Shown here in pieces: positions 17,501-25,595 of a stretch of 64,000 nt of DNA; the first letter of the stretch is position 1, and every line of letters starts with the position of its first letter. Both the position numbers and the translations under genes were made by a program. Source of the DNA: Cohaesibacter marisflavi (GTDB lineage: Bacteria > Pseudomonadota > Alphaproteobacteria > Rhizobiales > Cohaesibacteraceae); contig NZ_FOVR01000002.1 in NCBI RefSeq assembly GCF_900115225.1, positions 434,001 through 498,000 of the forward strand. Reading direction: 5' to 3'. The notes under the pieces were generated by a model. That model saw nothing but the letters and a program-made list of their open reading frames with translations. It was not told the origin of the DNA and did no database searches.

Positions 17501-18886
17501 ATGGAAAAGACTAAGCATGAGACGGCGCTGCAAACGGGCGTCGATAGCGCAGATAGGGCAGACACGCCTACGCTGGGAGAGGCCTCTGCCGTCTGGTGGC
17601 GCATTGGTATTCTCTCTTTTGGAGGGCCTGCCGCCCAGATTGCTCTCATGCATCGCATGATCGTCGATGAAAAGCGCTGGCTTTCGGAGCGACAATTCCT
17701 GAATGCCCTGTCTTTTTGCATGATGTTGCCCGGCCCGGAGGCCATGCAATTGGCGACCTATGCGGGATGGCGGCTGCATGGGACGTTGGGTGGCCTCATT
17801 GCCGGCCTTGCTTTCGTGCTTCCCGGTGCATTGGTCGTGCTGTTGTTGGCAGGTGCCTATGCGCTGTTTGGTCAGGCCCCCTTGGCAGCTTCCCTATTCA
17901 TGGGTATCAAGGCAGCGGTGCTGATCATTGTGTTGGAAGCCTTGTTGCGGGTTAGCAAAAAGGCGCTGGACGGGAGGGCGCATTGGTTGATCGCAGCCTT
18001 GTCCTTTATCGGCATCTTCTTTTTCCAAGCACCATTCCCGCTGATTATTCTTGCCGCGGGCCTCTATGGTGTCTGGCATGGAGCACGGTTGGGGCTGGAA
18101 AGGGAAGTGGAGATGGCGGGGGAGCCTGCTGGCCCTTTCACTTATGCCTCTCAGGCCCAAGCGCGTGTCGACCGATCCTTCTCCCATTTAGCCACCTTGC
18201 GGACCGTTTTCATTTGGCTCTGCATTTGGCTATTGCCCCTGACGCTGCTCGCCTGGTTCGCTTCCGTGACTATTTTGGGCACAATCGGGCTGTTTTTCTC
18301 AAAGCTGGCAACGGTCACTTTTGGTGGCGCCTACGCAGTGCTCGCCTATATGGCGCAGGATGCCGTCAGTCATTATGGCTGGCTGAGCGCCACAGAAATG
18401 CTCGATGGTCTGGGGCTGGCCGAGACCACGCCGGGTCCGCTCATTCTGGTCACGGAATTTGTCGGCTTTCTCGCTGCCGCGCGGTCAACTGGCGAGCTTA
18501 GTTTATGGCTCGGTCTCGCCGGAGCCGGTGTAACCCTGTGGGCGACCTTTGCTCCGTGCTTTTTATGGGTGTTTGCGGGCGCCCCTTATATCGAATGGAT
18601 CAGCGAACGCCCTCGCTTGAGAGAAGCCTTGCGTGCGATTACTGCCGCAGTTGTGGGCGTCATTCTCAATCTTTCGGTCTGGTTCGGGCTTCACGTGCTG
18701 TTTGAAAGCGTCGCGAAAGAAAAAGCCGGTTGGCTGGTGATCTTCCTGCCTGAGTGGACCAGTTTTAATCCGGTTCTATTCGTTTTGGCGCTTCTGGCTG
18801 GATATCTTCTGCATGTGCGCAAATGGTCGATTATGCTTTGCCTTGGAGTGACCGGCGGGCTGGGATGTCTCTGGGGACTGTTGTAA
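17501..18886 (+). CDS. chrA: Chromate transporter, two-domain type
   Basis: A 461-residue membrane protein of the CHR family, exporting chromate by proton-coupled antiport in known members. Both halves carry the family motif: SFGGPAAQIALMH near residue 42 with LPGPEAMQLATYAGW, and TFGGAYAVLAYM near 275 with ETTPGPLILVTEFVGF. About ten membrane segments are visible. ATG 17501 has AAGG six bases upstream; a longer reading from TTG 17408 is less likely. It converges on the Hsp20-DUF1150 pair. No regulator gene lies next to it. Confidence 0.9.
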   Translation: MEKTKHETALQTGVDSADRADTPTLGEASAVWWRIGILSFGGPAAQIALMHRMIVDEKRWLSERQFLNALSFCMMLPGPEAMQLATYAGWRLHGTLGGLIAGLAFVLPGALVVLLLAGAYALFGQAPLAASLFMGIKAAVLIIVLEALLRVSKKALDGRAHWLIAALSFIGIFFFQAPFPLIILAAGLYGVWHGARLGLEREVEMAGEPAGPFTYASQAQARVDRSFSHLATLRTVFIWLCIWLLPLTLLAWFASVTILGTIGLFFSKLATVTFGGAYAVLAYMAQDAVSHYGWLSATEMLDGLGLAETTPGPLILVTEFVGFLAAARSTGELSLWLGLAGAGVTLWATFAPCFLWVFAGAPYIEWISERPRLREALRAITAAVVGVILNLSVWFGLHVLFESVAKEKAGWLVIFLPEWTSFNPVLFVLALLAGYLLHVRKWSIMLCLGVTGGLGCLWGLL

Positions 18887-18893
18887 CGGAATG

Positions 18894-18915
18894 AAAAAGG
18901 CCCCGAAACGGGGCC
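18894..18915 (-). terminator. Intrinsic terminator of the hsp20-DUF1150 unit
   Basis: On the minus strand GGCCCC-GTTTC-GGGGCC is followed by TTTTT. In the plus direction the same hairpin, just after chrA, has no T-run. Confidence 0.7.
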
Positions 18916-18925
18916 TGAATACGGT

Positions 18926-18950
18926 GCGGTCTGAAAATCATTCAGACCGC
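18926..18950. terminator. Ten-base-pair inverted repeat between convergent genes
   Basis: GCGGTCTGAA at 18926-18935 pairs with TTCAGACCGC at 18941-18950, loop AATCA. It adds to the neighbouring terminator between chrA and the DUF1150 gene. Confidence 0.5.
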
Positions 18951-18979
18951 TGTTGATTGTTTGTGCCGGTAAAGGCTGC

Positions 18980-19255
18980 TCAGTGCAGGCTCACCGTTTC
19001 AATATCATGGCGCATGGCGCTCAGTTTGACTGCGGATTCAGACCCGGCCAAAGCAATGGGCTGTCCCTGAACGTCAAGCAGGGCCCAGAGTTGCTGATTT
19101 TGCGGAATTTCCGGGGCTTCCGGAAACATATCCATGACTTCTTCCATGCTCACCTGACGTACATAGGCCATACGACGTTCCAGCATGATGGATTCCAGAC
19201 CATCGTCCAGCTCGTCTTCGAACATTTCTTCCTCATTCATGGCATCTACCTTCAT
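18980..19255 (-). CDS. DUF1150 family protein
   Basis: A 91-residue acidic protein of a small alphaproteobacterial family of unknown function. The pattern AYVRQVSMEEVMDMFPEAPE followed by LWALLDVQGQPIALAGS is typical. A second start, ATG 19240, would remove five residues. It lies 67 bases after the Hsp20 gene on the same strand, and both share one terminator, the usual pairing in Rhizobiales; a role linked to heat stress is inferred from this. Confidence 0.85.
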   Translation of the reverse strand: MKVDAMNEEEMFEDELDDGLESIMLERRMAYVRQVSMEEVMDMFPEAPEIPQNQQLWALLDVQGQPIALAGSESAVKLSAMRHDIETVSLH

Positions 19256-19322
19256 GTTGGGCCAAAGAGTTGTCCTGCATCGGGAGGATAGGACAGCCCT
19301 TCAGGCCGGGTGGAACACATGC

Positions 19323-19775
19323 TTATTCTTTCACGTCAATTGCAATCTTGCGGACGACTTTCTCAGGTTCCGGCCGAGCCAGATCGATGGACAACAAGCC
19401 ATCTTTCAGTTCGGCGCCAAGAATTTCTATGCCTTCAGCCAGCACGAAAGAGCGCTGGAACTGTCTGGCAGCGATACCACGGTGAAGATACTGGCGGCTC
19501 TGGTCATCCACCTGACGACCGCGAATGACAAGCTGGCTTTCTTCCAGTGTCACATCCAGCTGATCGCGAGTGAAGCCGGCCACGGCAAGGGTAATGCGCA
19601 ACACATCGCCACTGCCGCCATTTCCTTCGAGCAATTTGCTCTCGGTTGGATCCAGTCTTTCAATATTATACGGAGGGTAGCCCTCATTGGCACCTTTGGC
19701 GACGCGGTCAAGCACACGCTCGACTTCATCAAAGCCAAGGAGAAAAGGGCTGGAAAAAGCAGACATTCGAGACAT
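19323..19775 (-). CDS. Small heat shock protein, Hsp20/IbpA class
   Basis: A 150-residue alpha-crystallin-type holdase that binds unfolding proteins. The start MSRMSAFSSPFLLGFDEVERVLDRV and PPYNIERLD are typical of class A rhizobial sHsps. The alpha-crystallin domain spans about 40-140 (LRITLAVAGFTRDQLDVTLEESQLVIRG; FQRSFVLAEGIEILGAELKDGLLSIDL). GAAGGA seven bases before ATG 19775 fixes the start, and that site is inside a ROSE-like hairpin. DUF1150 follows in the same unit. Confidence 0.93.
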   Translation of the reverse strand: MSRMSAFSSPFLLGFDEVERVLDRVAKGANEGYPPYNIERLDPTESKLLEGNGGSGDVLRITLAVAGFTRDQLDVTLEESQLVIRGRQVDDQSRQYLHRGIAARQFQRSFVLAEGIEILGAELKDGLLSIDLARPEPEKVVRKIAIDVKE

Positions 19776-19778
19776 TAG

Positions 19779-19804
19779 GCGGTCCTTCTTTTTAAGCGAC
19801 GCGC
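19779..19804 (-). promoter_or_regulatory. ROSE-like RNA thermometer hairpin in the hsp20 leader
   Basis: On the mRNA, UCGCU (19799 down to 19795) pairs with the Shine-Dalgarno AGGA (19786-19783), leaving G19797 bulged, and the stem extends with G19800-C19782, then G19802 to G19804 with C19781 to C19779. The motif U(U/C)GCU opposite the ribosome site with a bulged G is the defining feature of ROSE elements of rhizobial small heat shock genes. A second hairpin lies upstream (19812-19838). Confidence 0.6.
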
Positions 19805-20194
19805 TGGATAACTCCCTTTCCAATCGGAAAAATCGGAGCTGCATGACAGAGTTTTCGCCAAGATCTCTCCGAGACAAAAACCCCAAGTGAATAATGAACC
19901 GCCGATCTTCTTCTTAAAAAGATAGCTCGGTCAGATCATGAAAAGGGTCGGCTTAAGCCACAGCCCTTGTGTCAGACCTCATCATCAAGCATCTGGCATA
20001 GGTTCAATATGGGGGTATTTGCAGCCCGCTTCAAGTTTAAACATGATCTTCGAAGCGGTGGATTTTTGCGCAGCAGGGCACGGTGCCTGTCTCTTTTGGC
20101 TGTCGGGAAGCGCAAGTGTTTGGTGTCTAGAGACAATTACCAGACTATCAGCCAAGGCAAGGCATTTCGGTCATACGAGAATTCATGGCCAAAC

Positions 20195-20226
20195 ATAAAA
20201 AACCGTCCGGATGGCTCCGGACGGTT
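20195..20226 (-). terminator. Intrinsic terminator of gcrA
   Basis: On the minus strand AACCGTCCGG-AGCCAT-CCGGACGGTT is followed by TTTTATG. It lies 28 bases past the gcrA stop. Confidence 0.8.
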
Positions 20227-20253
20227 TCGTATTTTCCAGCAAGAAGTCAGCTG

Positions 20254-20781
20254 TTAGCTTGCTTTCTTCGAGCGCCGACGATCTGCGCCTGTATTGTAGG
20301 CGATCTCGGAGTGATATTTGCAATAGGGAGAGCCGGACTCGGATTTGTGACCACAGAAGTGGAAATCCGTATCTCCCGGGTCGCCAATTGGCCACTTGCA
20401 GGTAGTTTCCGTAAGCGTAAGGATCGACGCGCGCTTGGAAATCGGCACGACGACTGGATCCGCCTGAGGGTTTTTGACCGCTTTTGGCTGAGGAGCCGAT
20501 TGTGGCTGGCTTTCGACCTTGAGAGCCGTCGCTCCAACGCTTGGCGCAGCCGTTGAGCTGCTGCTTGTCCGAGCTGGACGACTGGTCTGTTGGTTGCGAG
20601 GGCGCCGCGGGCGCGGTGCTGTCGTCGTGGTTTTGGCGCGACCGGAAAGACCCAGTCTGTGCACCTTGCCGATAACAGCATTGCGAGTGACACCGCCAAG
20701 CTCAGACGCCACCTGGCTGGCACTCAGGCCTTCGGCCCAGAGTTTTTTTAGTAGTTCAACACGTTCGTCAGTCCAAGACAT
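20254..20781 (-). CDS. gcrA: Cell cycle regulator GcrA
   Basis: A 175-residue GcrA. Its N-terminal DNA-binding helix-turn-helix, MSWTDERVELLKKLWAEGLS then ASQVASELGGVTRNAVIGKVHRLGLSGRAK, is nearly invariant in the family. The C-terminal part (about 115-165) has WPIGDPGDTDFHFCGHKSESGSPYC, the sigma-70-contact domain. A Thr/Pro/Ser-rich linker joins them. In Caulobacter GcrA works with CcrM-methylated GANTC sites. GGAGG lies about nine bases before the start. The upstream region holds DnaA-box, GANTC and CtrA-like sites. Confidence 0.96.
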   Translation of the reverse strand: MSWTDERVELLKKLWAEGLSASQVASELGGVTRNAVIGKVHRLGLSGRAKTTTTAPRPRRPRNQQTSRPARTSSSSTAAPSVGATALKVESQPQSAPQPKAVKNPQADPVVVPISKRASILTLTETTCKWPIGDPGDTDFHFCGHKSESGSPYCKYHSEIAYNTGADRRRSKKAS

Positions 20782-20904
20782 ATAAAAAGCCTCCGTCTAG
20801 ACTGTTAAAGAAGGCAAACCGAAAACCGCATCTGGTTATGATAACACAACCAATGGTTTGTCCTTCGTAAGTGGATTTGATTTTTGCCGCACGATAGTTA
20901 TTCG

Positions 20905-20991
20905 TTAATAAATCGTAAACTACTATACGGTTGGAGTCTGCCGCAACTGGAAGCAGGCCCAATTTAACCCTTTTCCCCAACTAATCGAATC
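20905..20991. promoter_or_regulatory. CtrA-like half-perfect box and two GANTC sites before gcrA
   Basis: TTAATAAATCGTAAA at 20905-20919 differs by one base from TTAA-N7-TTAA. GAGTC at 20934-20938 and GAATC at 20987-20991 are CcrM-type methylation sites. In Caulobacter, CtrA represses gcrA and its promoter is methylation-sensitive. Confidence 0.4.
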
Positions 20992-21031
20992 AACAATTGT
21001 CCAAAATTCGCTTGACAACGATTTTTTGAAT

Positions 21032-21066
21032 TTATCCTCATCCATTTGTTGATTGCTTGTGGATAA
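21032..21066. promoter_or_regulatory. DnaA boxes upstream of gcrA
   Basis: TGTGGATAA at 21058-21066 is the exact complement of the DnaA box TTATCCACA. TTATCCTCA at 21032-21040 has one mismatch. DnaA activates gcrA in Caulobacter. Confidence 0.5.
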
Positions 21067-21372
21067 GGTGTGTTTAAGTGTTGAATATCCCTGTTGGTTT
21101 TTCCTGTTCACAGCAGATGCTCAAATCTGCGGCGGTTTGGTCAGCTATGGCGCTTTTATCAGCTTATACTGCCTAAGGGTTGTACAAAATTGAGTAGGTT
21201 GCAACGTGAAACACTTTATTCTCATACGATGGTCTCAGATTGTATGGTGGTGACCAAATAGGGGGCGTGCGCTTGATGAGTCAACCGACTGTAAGGGCCT
21301 GTCCAGAGAAGGCTGCGAAAATGGTTTCACAAAAGCAAACGACCATCGCTTCTGGCGCGCCTCTATAAAATT

Positions 21373-21400
21373 TTGTGGATTTGTTCTTAAACGGCATAAT
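21373..21400 (+). promoter_or_regulatory. Candidate promoter of the sRNA or argD leader
   Basis: TTGTGG at 21373-21378 and CATAAT at 21395-21400 are separated by 16 bases. The predicted start is near 21407. Confidence 0.35.
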
Positions 21401-21406
21401 GTTTTG

Positions 21407-21493
21407 CAGATAGAGGCAAGTCTCCGATTGACAAGAGGGGAACATTCTTGCAAAAGAGGGACCTTCAACAGCCGCCGTTGGAGCGGCTTTTTT
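21407..21493 (+). ncRNA. Candidate small RNA (about 87 nt) or terminated argD leader
   Basis: The stretch runs from a promoter-like pair to a strong intrinsic terminator, AGCCGC-CGTTGGA-GCGGCT plus six T (21470-21493). No plus-strand gene lies upstream for more than 2 kb, so the terminator needs an RNA of its own. A small CAAGA/TCTTG hairpin precedes it. The 5' end is a guess, and it could instead be an attenuator in front of argD. Confidence 0.4.
21470..21493 (+). terminator. Intrinsic terminator upstream of argD
   Basis: Six-base-pair GC stem (AGCCGC/GCGGCT, loop CGTTGGA) followed by TTTTTT. Confidence 0.65.
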
Positions 21494-21699
21494 GTTGCAT
21501 TCCTGCCATTCTCTGTGTTGTGTTCCTGGCTTTCTTGCTGCCTGATATTCGGGCAAATCCAGAACAGCAAGGCATTTAGGGAATGGCGTTCATCAGAGGG
21601 ACCCGGATCCGCTTGCAAAGGACCGGTTACTCGACTTTCTGTCGCAATGAGGCAGATTTGATATCAGGAGACCTTTGTCTTGGGACGAGGATAAGTAAA

Positions 21700-22893
21700 A
21701 TGACGCAATCTTCGCTGTATGCCACATATGCAAGAGCCAACCTCGAATTCGAAAAGGGAGAAGGCGCCTGGCTTACGACGCGAGATGAGCGACGCTTCCT
21801 TGATTTTGCTGCAGGAATCGCGGTCAACAGTCTTGGCCATGCCCATCCGCATCTCGTGGAGGCGCTGAAGGATCAGGCTGATAAGCTCTGGCATGTTTCA
21901 AACCTGTATGACATTCCCGGGCAGCACAAATTGGCCGAGCGTCTTTGCGCCGCCACCTTTGCTGATAAGGTCTTTTTCACAAATTCCGGTGCAGAAGCCG
22001 TCGAATGTGCGGTAAAAACTGCGCGTCGCTATCAGTATGATAAGGGCGCTCCGGAACGGTTCACGATCCTCACTTTTGAAGGGGCGTTTCACGGACGGAC
22101 GCTGGCCACCATCGCCGCTGGCGGTCAGGCCAAGTATCTTGAAGGCTTCGGGCCGAAGGCGCCTGGCTTTGAAAGTTTGCCAGCTCTGGATATCGAATTG
22201 GTGAAACAATCGATCAACGAGACCACCGCCGGCATTCTGCTCGAGCCAATTCAGGGCGAGGGAGGCATTCGCGAAATCGAGCCATCCTTCCTGAAAGCTC
22301 TGAGGAATTTGTGCGACGAAACCGACATCCTGTTAATTCTTGATGAAGTCCAGACTGGCGTCGGACGGACCGGCCGTCTGTTTGCTTATGAAGAAGCAGG
22401 CATCACACCTGACATAATGGCCATTGCCAAGGGCATCGGCGGCGGCTTCCCTATGGGGGCCTGTCTGGCGACCGAAGAGGTTGCGGACGGCATGGTTCCC
22501 GGAACACATGGTTCAACTTATGGTGGCAACCCTTTGGCTATGGCCGTGGGCAATGCCGTGCTTGATGTGGTGCTGGAAGAGGGTTTTCTGGACAATGTTG
22601 CAAAAACAGGCTTAGTTTTAAAGCAAAGCCTTGCAGGTTTGAAGGATGCCTATCCTGATTTTATTGAAGAGATCAGGGGGCGTGGATTGCTTCTTGGCCT
22701 CAAACTGAAAATGCCACCAGCAGATCTGGTTGCCGAACTCCGCAAGGAAGGTCTTTTGACCGTGGGGGCTGGTGATAATGTCTTGCGGTTGGCTCCGCCT
22801 CTGACCATCGGTCAGGAAGAAATAGATTTTGCACTCCAGGCCTTGGAGCGGGCGCTCGATACAATGCGCGCTGCAAAGGCAGACAGTCAATAA
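21700..22893 (+). CDS. argD: Acetylornithine aminotransferase
   Basis: A 397-residue class III PLP aminotransferase that makes N-acetylornithine from the semialdehyde in arginine synthesis; many also act on succinyldiaminopimelate. Signs are [17 protein letters not shown] near 95, [11 protein letters not shown] near 130, [14 protein letters not shown] near 215 and the PLP lysine in [15 protein letters not shown] near 245. ATG 21700 with AGGATAAG upstream is chosen over a longer reading from 21583. argF starts 18 bases after its stop. Confidence 0.95.
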   Translation: MTQSSLYATYARANLEFEKGEGAWLTTRDERRFLDFAAGIAVNSLGHAHPHLVEALKDQADKLWHVSNLYDIPGQHKLAERLCAATFADKVFFTNSGAEAVECAVKTARRYQYDKGAPERFTILTFEGAFHGRTLATIAAGGQAKYLEGFGPKAPGFESLPALDIELVKQSINETTAGILLEPIQGEGGIREIEPSFLKALRNLCDETDILLILDEVQTGVGRTGRLFAYEEAGITPDIMAIAKGIGGGFPMGACLATEEVADGMVPGTHGSTYGGNPLAMAVGNAVLDVVLEEGFLDNVAKTGLVLKQSLAGLKDAYPDFIEEIRGRGLLLGLKLKMPPADLVAELRKEGLLTVGAGDNVLRLAPPLTIGQEEIDFALQALERALDTMRAAKADSQ

Positions 22894-22911
22894 TGAGGGG
22901 GATTGCAAACC

Positions 22912-23847
22912 ATGTCGAATGATGCCAAGCGCCATTTCGTCGATTTGGAGACGCAGAAGACCGAAGACCTGAAGACTATTCTGGCCACCGCGCACAAGAT
23001 CAAGGATGCGCGCAAGACAAAGCGCCGGACTGACATGCTCGAAGACAAGGTGATCGCCCTTGTCTTCGATAAGCCTTCCACACGGACCCGCGTCTCTTTT
23101 GACGTTGGCGTGCGCGAGCTGGGCGGAACTCCGCTGATGCTGACCGGTGCAGAAATGCAGCTGGGGCGCGGCGAGAGCATCCCCGATACGGCCCGTGTGC
23201 TATCCCGTTTTGTCGATGGCATCATGATCCGCATGCTTGATCATGATGCCGTCGCCGAGCTGGCCGAATATGCCACCGTTCCGGTCATCAATGGCCTGAC
23301 CTATTATTCGCATCCATGCCAGATCATGGCGGACATCATGACCTACGAGGAGCATCGCGGCTCGCTTGAAGGCAAGACTGTCACCTGGGTGGGGGACTAC
23401 AACAATGTGTTGGCGTCCTGGCTCCATGCTGCCGAGCATTTTGACTTCACCATGCGGATTGCCATCCCCGAAGAGCTGATGACCGATTTCTCGATCATCG
23501 ATCGCCTGCGCGGACGCGGTGTGCGCATCGAATTGTGCGACAGCGCAGAAGATGCGGCCAGCCAATCCGATCTCATCATCACCGACACATGGGTCTCCAT
23601 GGGGGATGAAGATGCAGAGCATCGCCACAATCTCTTGAAACCTTATCAGGTCAACACCAGATTGATGGGGCTTGCCAAGGATGACGCTCTGTTCATGCAC
23701 TGCCTGCCTGCCCATCGCGGTGAGGAAGTGACGGATGAAGTGATCGACGGACCGCAATCAGTTGTGTTCGACGAAGCAGAAAACCGTTTGCATGCACAGA
23801 AGGGTGTGATGGCCTGGTGCTTCCACAAGGCCATCGGCGACGAATAA
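22912..23847 (+). CDS. argF: Ornithine carbamoyltransferase
   Basis: A 311-residue enzyme that makes citrulline from ornithine and carbamoyl phosphate in the cytoplasm. The carbamoyl-phosphate motif is [11 protein letters not shown] near 50; HPCQ near 134 and [12 protein letters not shown] near 263 are the other family motifs. GAGGGGG lies about ten bases before ATG 22912. It is in an operon with argD and is followed, after 288 bases, by hslO, an order conserved in Rhizobiales. Confidence 0.96.
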   Translation: MSNDAKRHFVDLETQKTEDLKTILATAHKIKDARKTKRRTDMLEDKVIALVFDKPSTRTRVSFDVGVRELGGTPLMLTGAEMQLGRGESIPDTARVLSRFVDGIMIRMLDHDAVAELAEYATVPVINGLTYYSHPCQIMADIMTYEEHRGSLEGKTVTWVGDYNNVLASWLHAAEHFDFTMRIAIPEELMTDFSIIDRLRGRGVRIELCDSAEDAASQSDLIITDTWVSMGDEDAEHRHNLLKPYQVNTRLMGLAKDDALFMHCLPAHRGEEVTDEVIDGPQSVVFDEAENRLHAQKGVMAWCFHKAIGDE

Positions 23848-24135
23848 TTCCAAGACTGTGCACCAAGGCTGCGGGGTGAGGGTGGACTATGGCGACAGAG
23901 CCAGACACCCACGGGCTACCAGCCGGACTTGACGAGCGCAACTGAAATAGAGACAAGGGTGGATACAGGCGTATCCGCCCTTTGCCTTTGAATGAACGAA
24001 AGACAATGAACAGACTGCGCGCCCAATCCCCTCGATGCTGACAGATGAGGGAAGGACAGGGCCCACCCCGGACAATGAAAAGCCATCATGCATGATGTGA
24101 TTTGTCCCCTTGGGTGCCACAGGAAAGTAAGCCAG

Positions 24136-25131
24136 ATGACCGAACAAACCAATATCGTCTCTTCGCTAGACCGCGTCTTGCCTTTTCAGGTCGATGGATT
24201 GGACGTGCGCGGACGGATGGTCCATCTCAATGAGACCGTCACCGGCATCATTCAACGCCACAATTATCCCGATGCCGTCAATCGGCTCTTGGCTGAAGCC
24301 ATTGCCCTGACTTCCCTGCTGGGCTCTTCGCTGAAATTCGAGGGCAAGTTTATTCTTCAGGTACAGTCCAAGGGCGCGGTCAATATGCTCGTGGTGGACT
24401 ATAATGCGCCGGACGCCGTGCGTGCCTATGTCCGCTTTGACGAAGAGGCTCTCAAGCAACGGATCGAGAAGGGCGAAACGCGCCCCGAACAGCTGTTGGG
24501 CGAAGGGCATCTGGTGATGACCATCGATCAGGGGCAATATATGAACCGTTATCAGGGCGTTGTTGTTCTGGATGGCAAAAGCCTTGAAGATGCGGCCCAT
24601 GCCTATTTCATGCAGTCCGAGCAGCTGCCCACGCGGGTGCGTCTGGCTGTCACCGAAATGGTGTCCAAACAAGATGAAGGCCCGGCCAAGAGCGAATGGA
24701 TCGCCGGTGGTTTGCTGGTGCAATATCTGCCCCATTCCTCAGAAGATATCCCCCATCGGGATTTGCATCCCGGCGACCATCCGGATCCGGAGATGCAGAA
24801 AACCCATCACGTCACCGAGGCTGATGCCTGGCGTGAATGTGAAGCGCTGGTCAACACCGTGGATGACCACGAACTGACCGACCCAGAAGTTTCTGCGGAA
24901 ACTTTGCTCTACAGGCTTTTCCATGAAAACGGGCCTCGGGTTTTTGAATCCATGCCGATTTATGACCGCTGCACATGCAGTCGTGAGCGGATCAGCGATA
25001 TGTTCAAGACATTCGATCCCGAAGAAATGAAGGACATGGTCGTTGATGGCAAAATCGAGGTGACATGCGAATTCTGCAGCACGCATTATGAGTTTGATCC
25101 CGAGGATGTTGCCAAAGTCGCCAAGGGCTGA
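24136..25131 (+). CDS. hslO: Redox-regulated chaperone Hsp33
   Basis: A 331-residue Hsp33, a holdase switched on by oxidation plus unfolding. The N-terminal substrate domain starts LDRVLPFQVDGLDVRGRMV. The zinc-binding redox switch near the C-terminus has the CxC and CxxC pairs (YDRCTCSRERI near 290 and VTCEFCSTHY near 312). ATG 24136 is chosen over 24088 because GAAAGTAAG precedes it. A strong terminator follows, ending the argD-argF-hslO group. Confidence 0.95.
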   Translation: MTEQTNIVSSLDRVLPFQVDGLDVRGRMVHLNETVTGIIQRHNYPDAVNRLLAEAIALTSLLGSSLKFEGKFILQVQSKGAVNMLVVDYNAPDAVRAYVRFDEEALKQRIEKGETRPEQLLGEGHLVMTIDQGQYMNRYQGVVVLDGKSLEDAAHAYFMQSEQLPTRVRLAVTEMVSKQDEGPAKSEWIAGGLLVQYLPHSSEDIPHRDLHPGDHPDPEMQKTHHVTEADAWRECEALVNTVDDHELTDPEVSAETLLYRLFHENGPRVFESMPIYDRCTCSRERISDMFKTFDPEEMKDMVVDGKIEVTCEFCSTHYEFDPEDVAKVAKG

Positions 25132-25187
25132 CGTCTGGCCTGAAAATCCCGCTTGTCGATAGCGACACAAAAATTTTGAAGAGAAAG

Positions 25188-25214
25188 GCCACCCCATTTG
25201 CGGGTGGCTTTTTT
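25188..25214 (+). terminator. Intrinsic terminator after hslO
   Basis: GCCACCC pairs with GGGTGGC (loop CATTTGC) and is followed by six T. Confidence 0.8.
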
Positions 25215-25595
25215 ATTGCTGAAGTTTTCTACTTGATACAAAAAAGTGCAAAGATTTGATTGCGCAGAAGCATCAAGGCTGGAATAAACGCATAAGTGGC
25301 AGGATGAAGCCCAACCGGGAGGGCGCATTCGAGCAGATGGGGTATGGCCAGAGGAGGCGCCTGCAGTCTCTGGAGGAGGAGGCCCGCTTGCGGGAAATGG
25401 GGGGCTATCTTTCTGATCTATGGTGAATTTTGTTGCGAACCGCGTGCGGCACGGGGCCGCAGAAAGTGCGCCAGAAGATTTACCATTCTGTGCCAAACTC
25501 CTTGAAAATCATCGGGTTTAGCCCGAGCCTTGATATTTCAGAGCCGGAAAGACAGGGGCTAGTCCCGCCAATCCGGTTCCAACCGTTGACCAGAG
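25215..25595. other. Upstream region of the RND efflux genes
   Basis: 381 bases without a supported gene. It shows short purine-rich runs (GGAGGAGGAGG near 25373) and a small CGGG-TTTAG-CCCG hairpin near 25513. No regulator gene lies beside the efflux pair. Confidence 0.35.

Larger units (their letters stand above)
20782..21699. other. Long non-coding stretch between gcrA and argD
   Basis: About 918 bases between the divergent genes. The gcrA-proximal part holds regulatory sites. The argD-proximal part holds a promoter-like pair and an intrinsic terminator that together mark a candidate sRNA. No protein-coding region was supported. Confidence 0.6.

Noticed and set aside
21235-21618. Minus-strand 127-codon frame between gcrA and argD
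   Set aside because: No recognised domain and no ribosome site; it runs across the candidate sRNA and its terminator.
25086-25496. Minus-strand 136-codon frame after hslO
   Set aside because: It overlaps the hslO 3' end and crosses a strong terminator; the composition is not protein-like.
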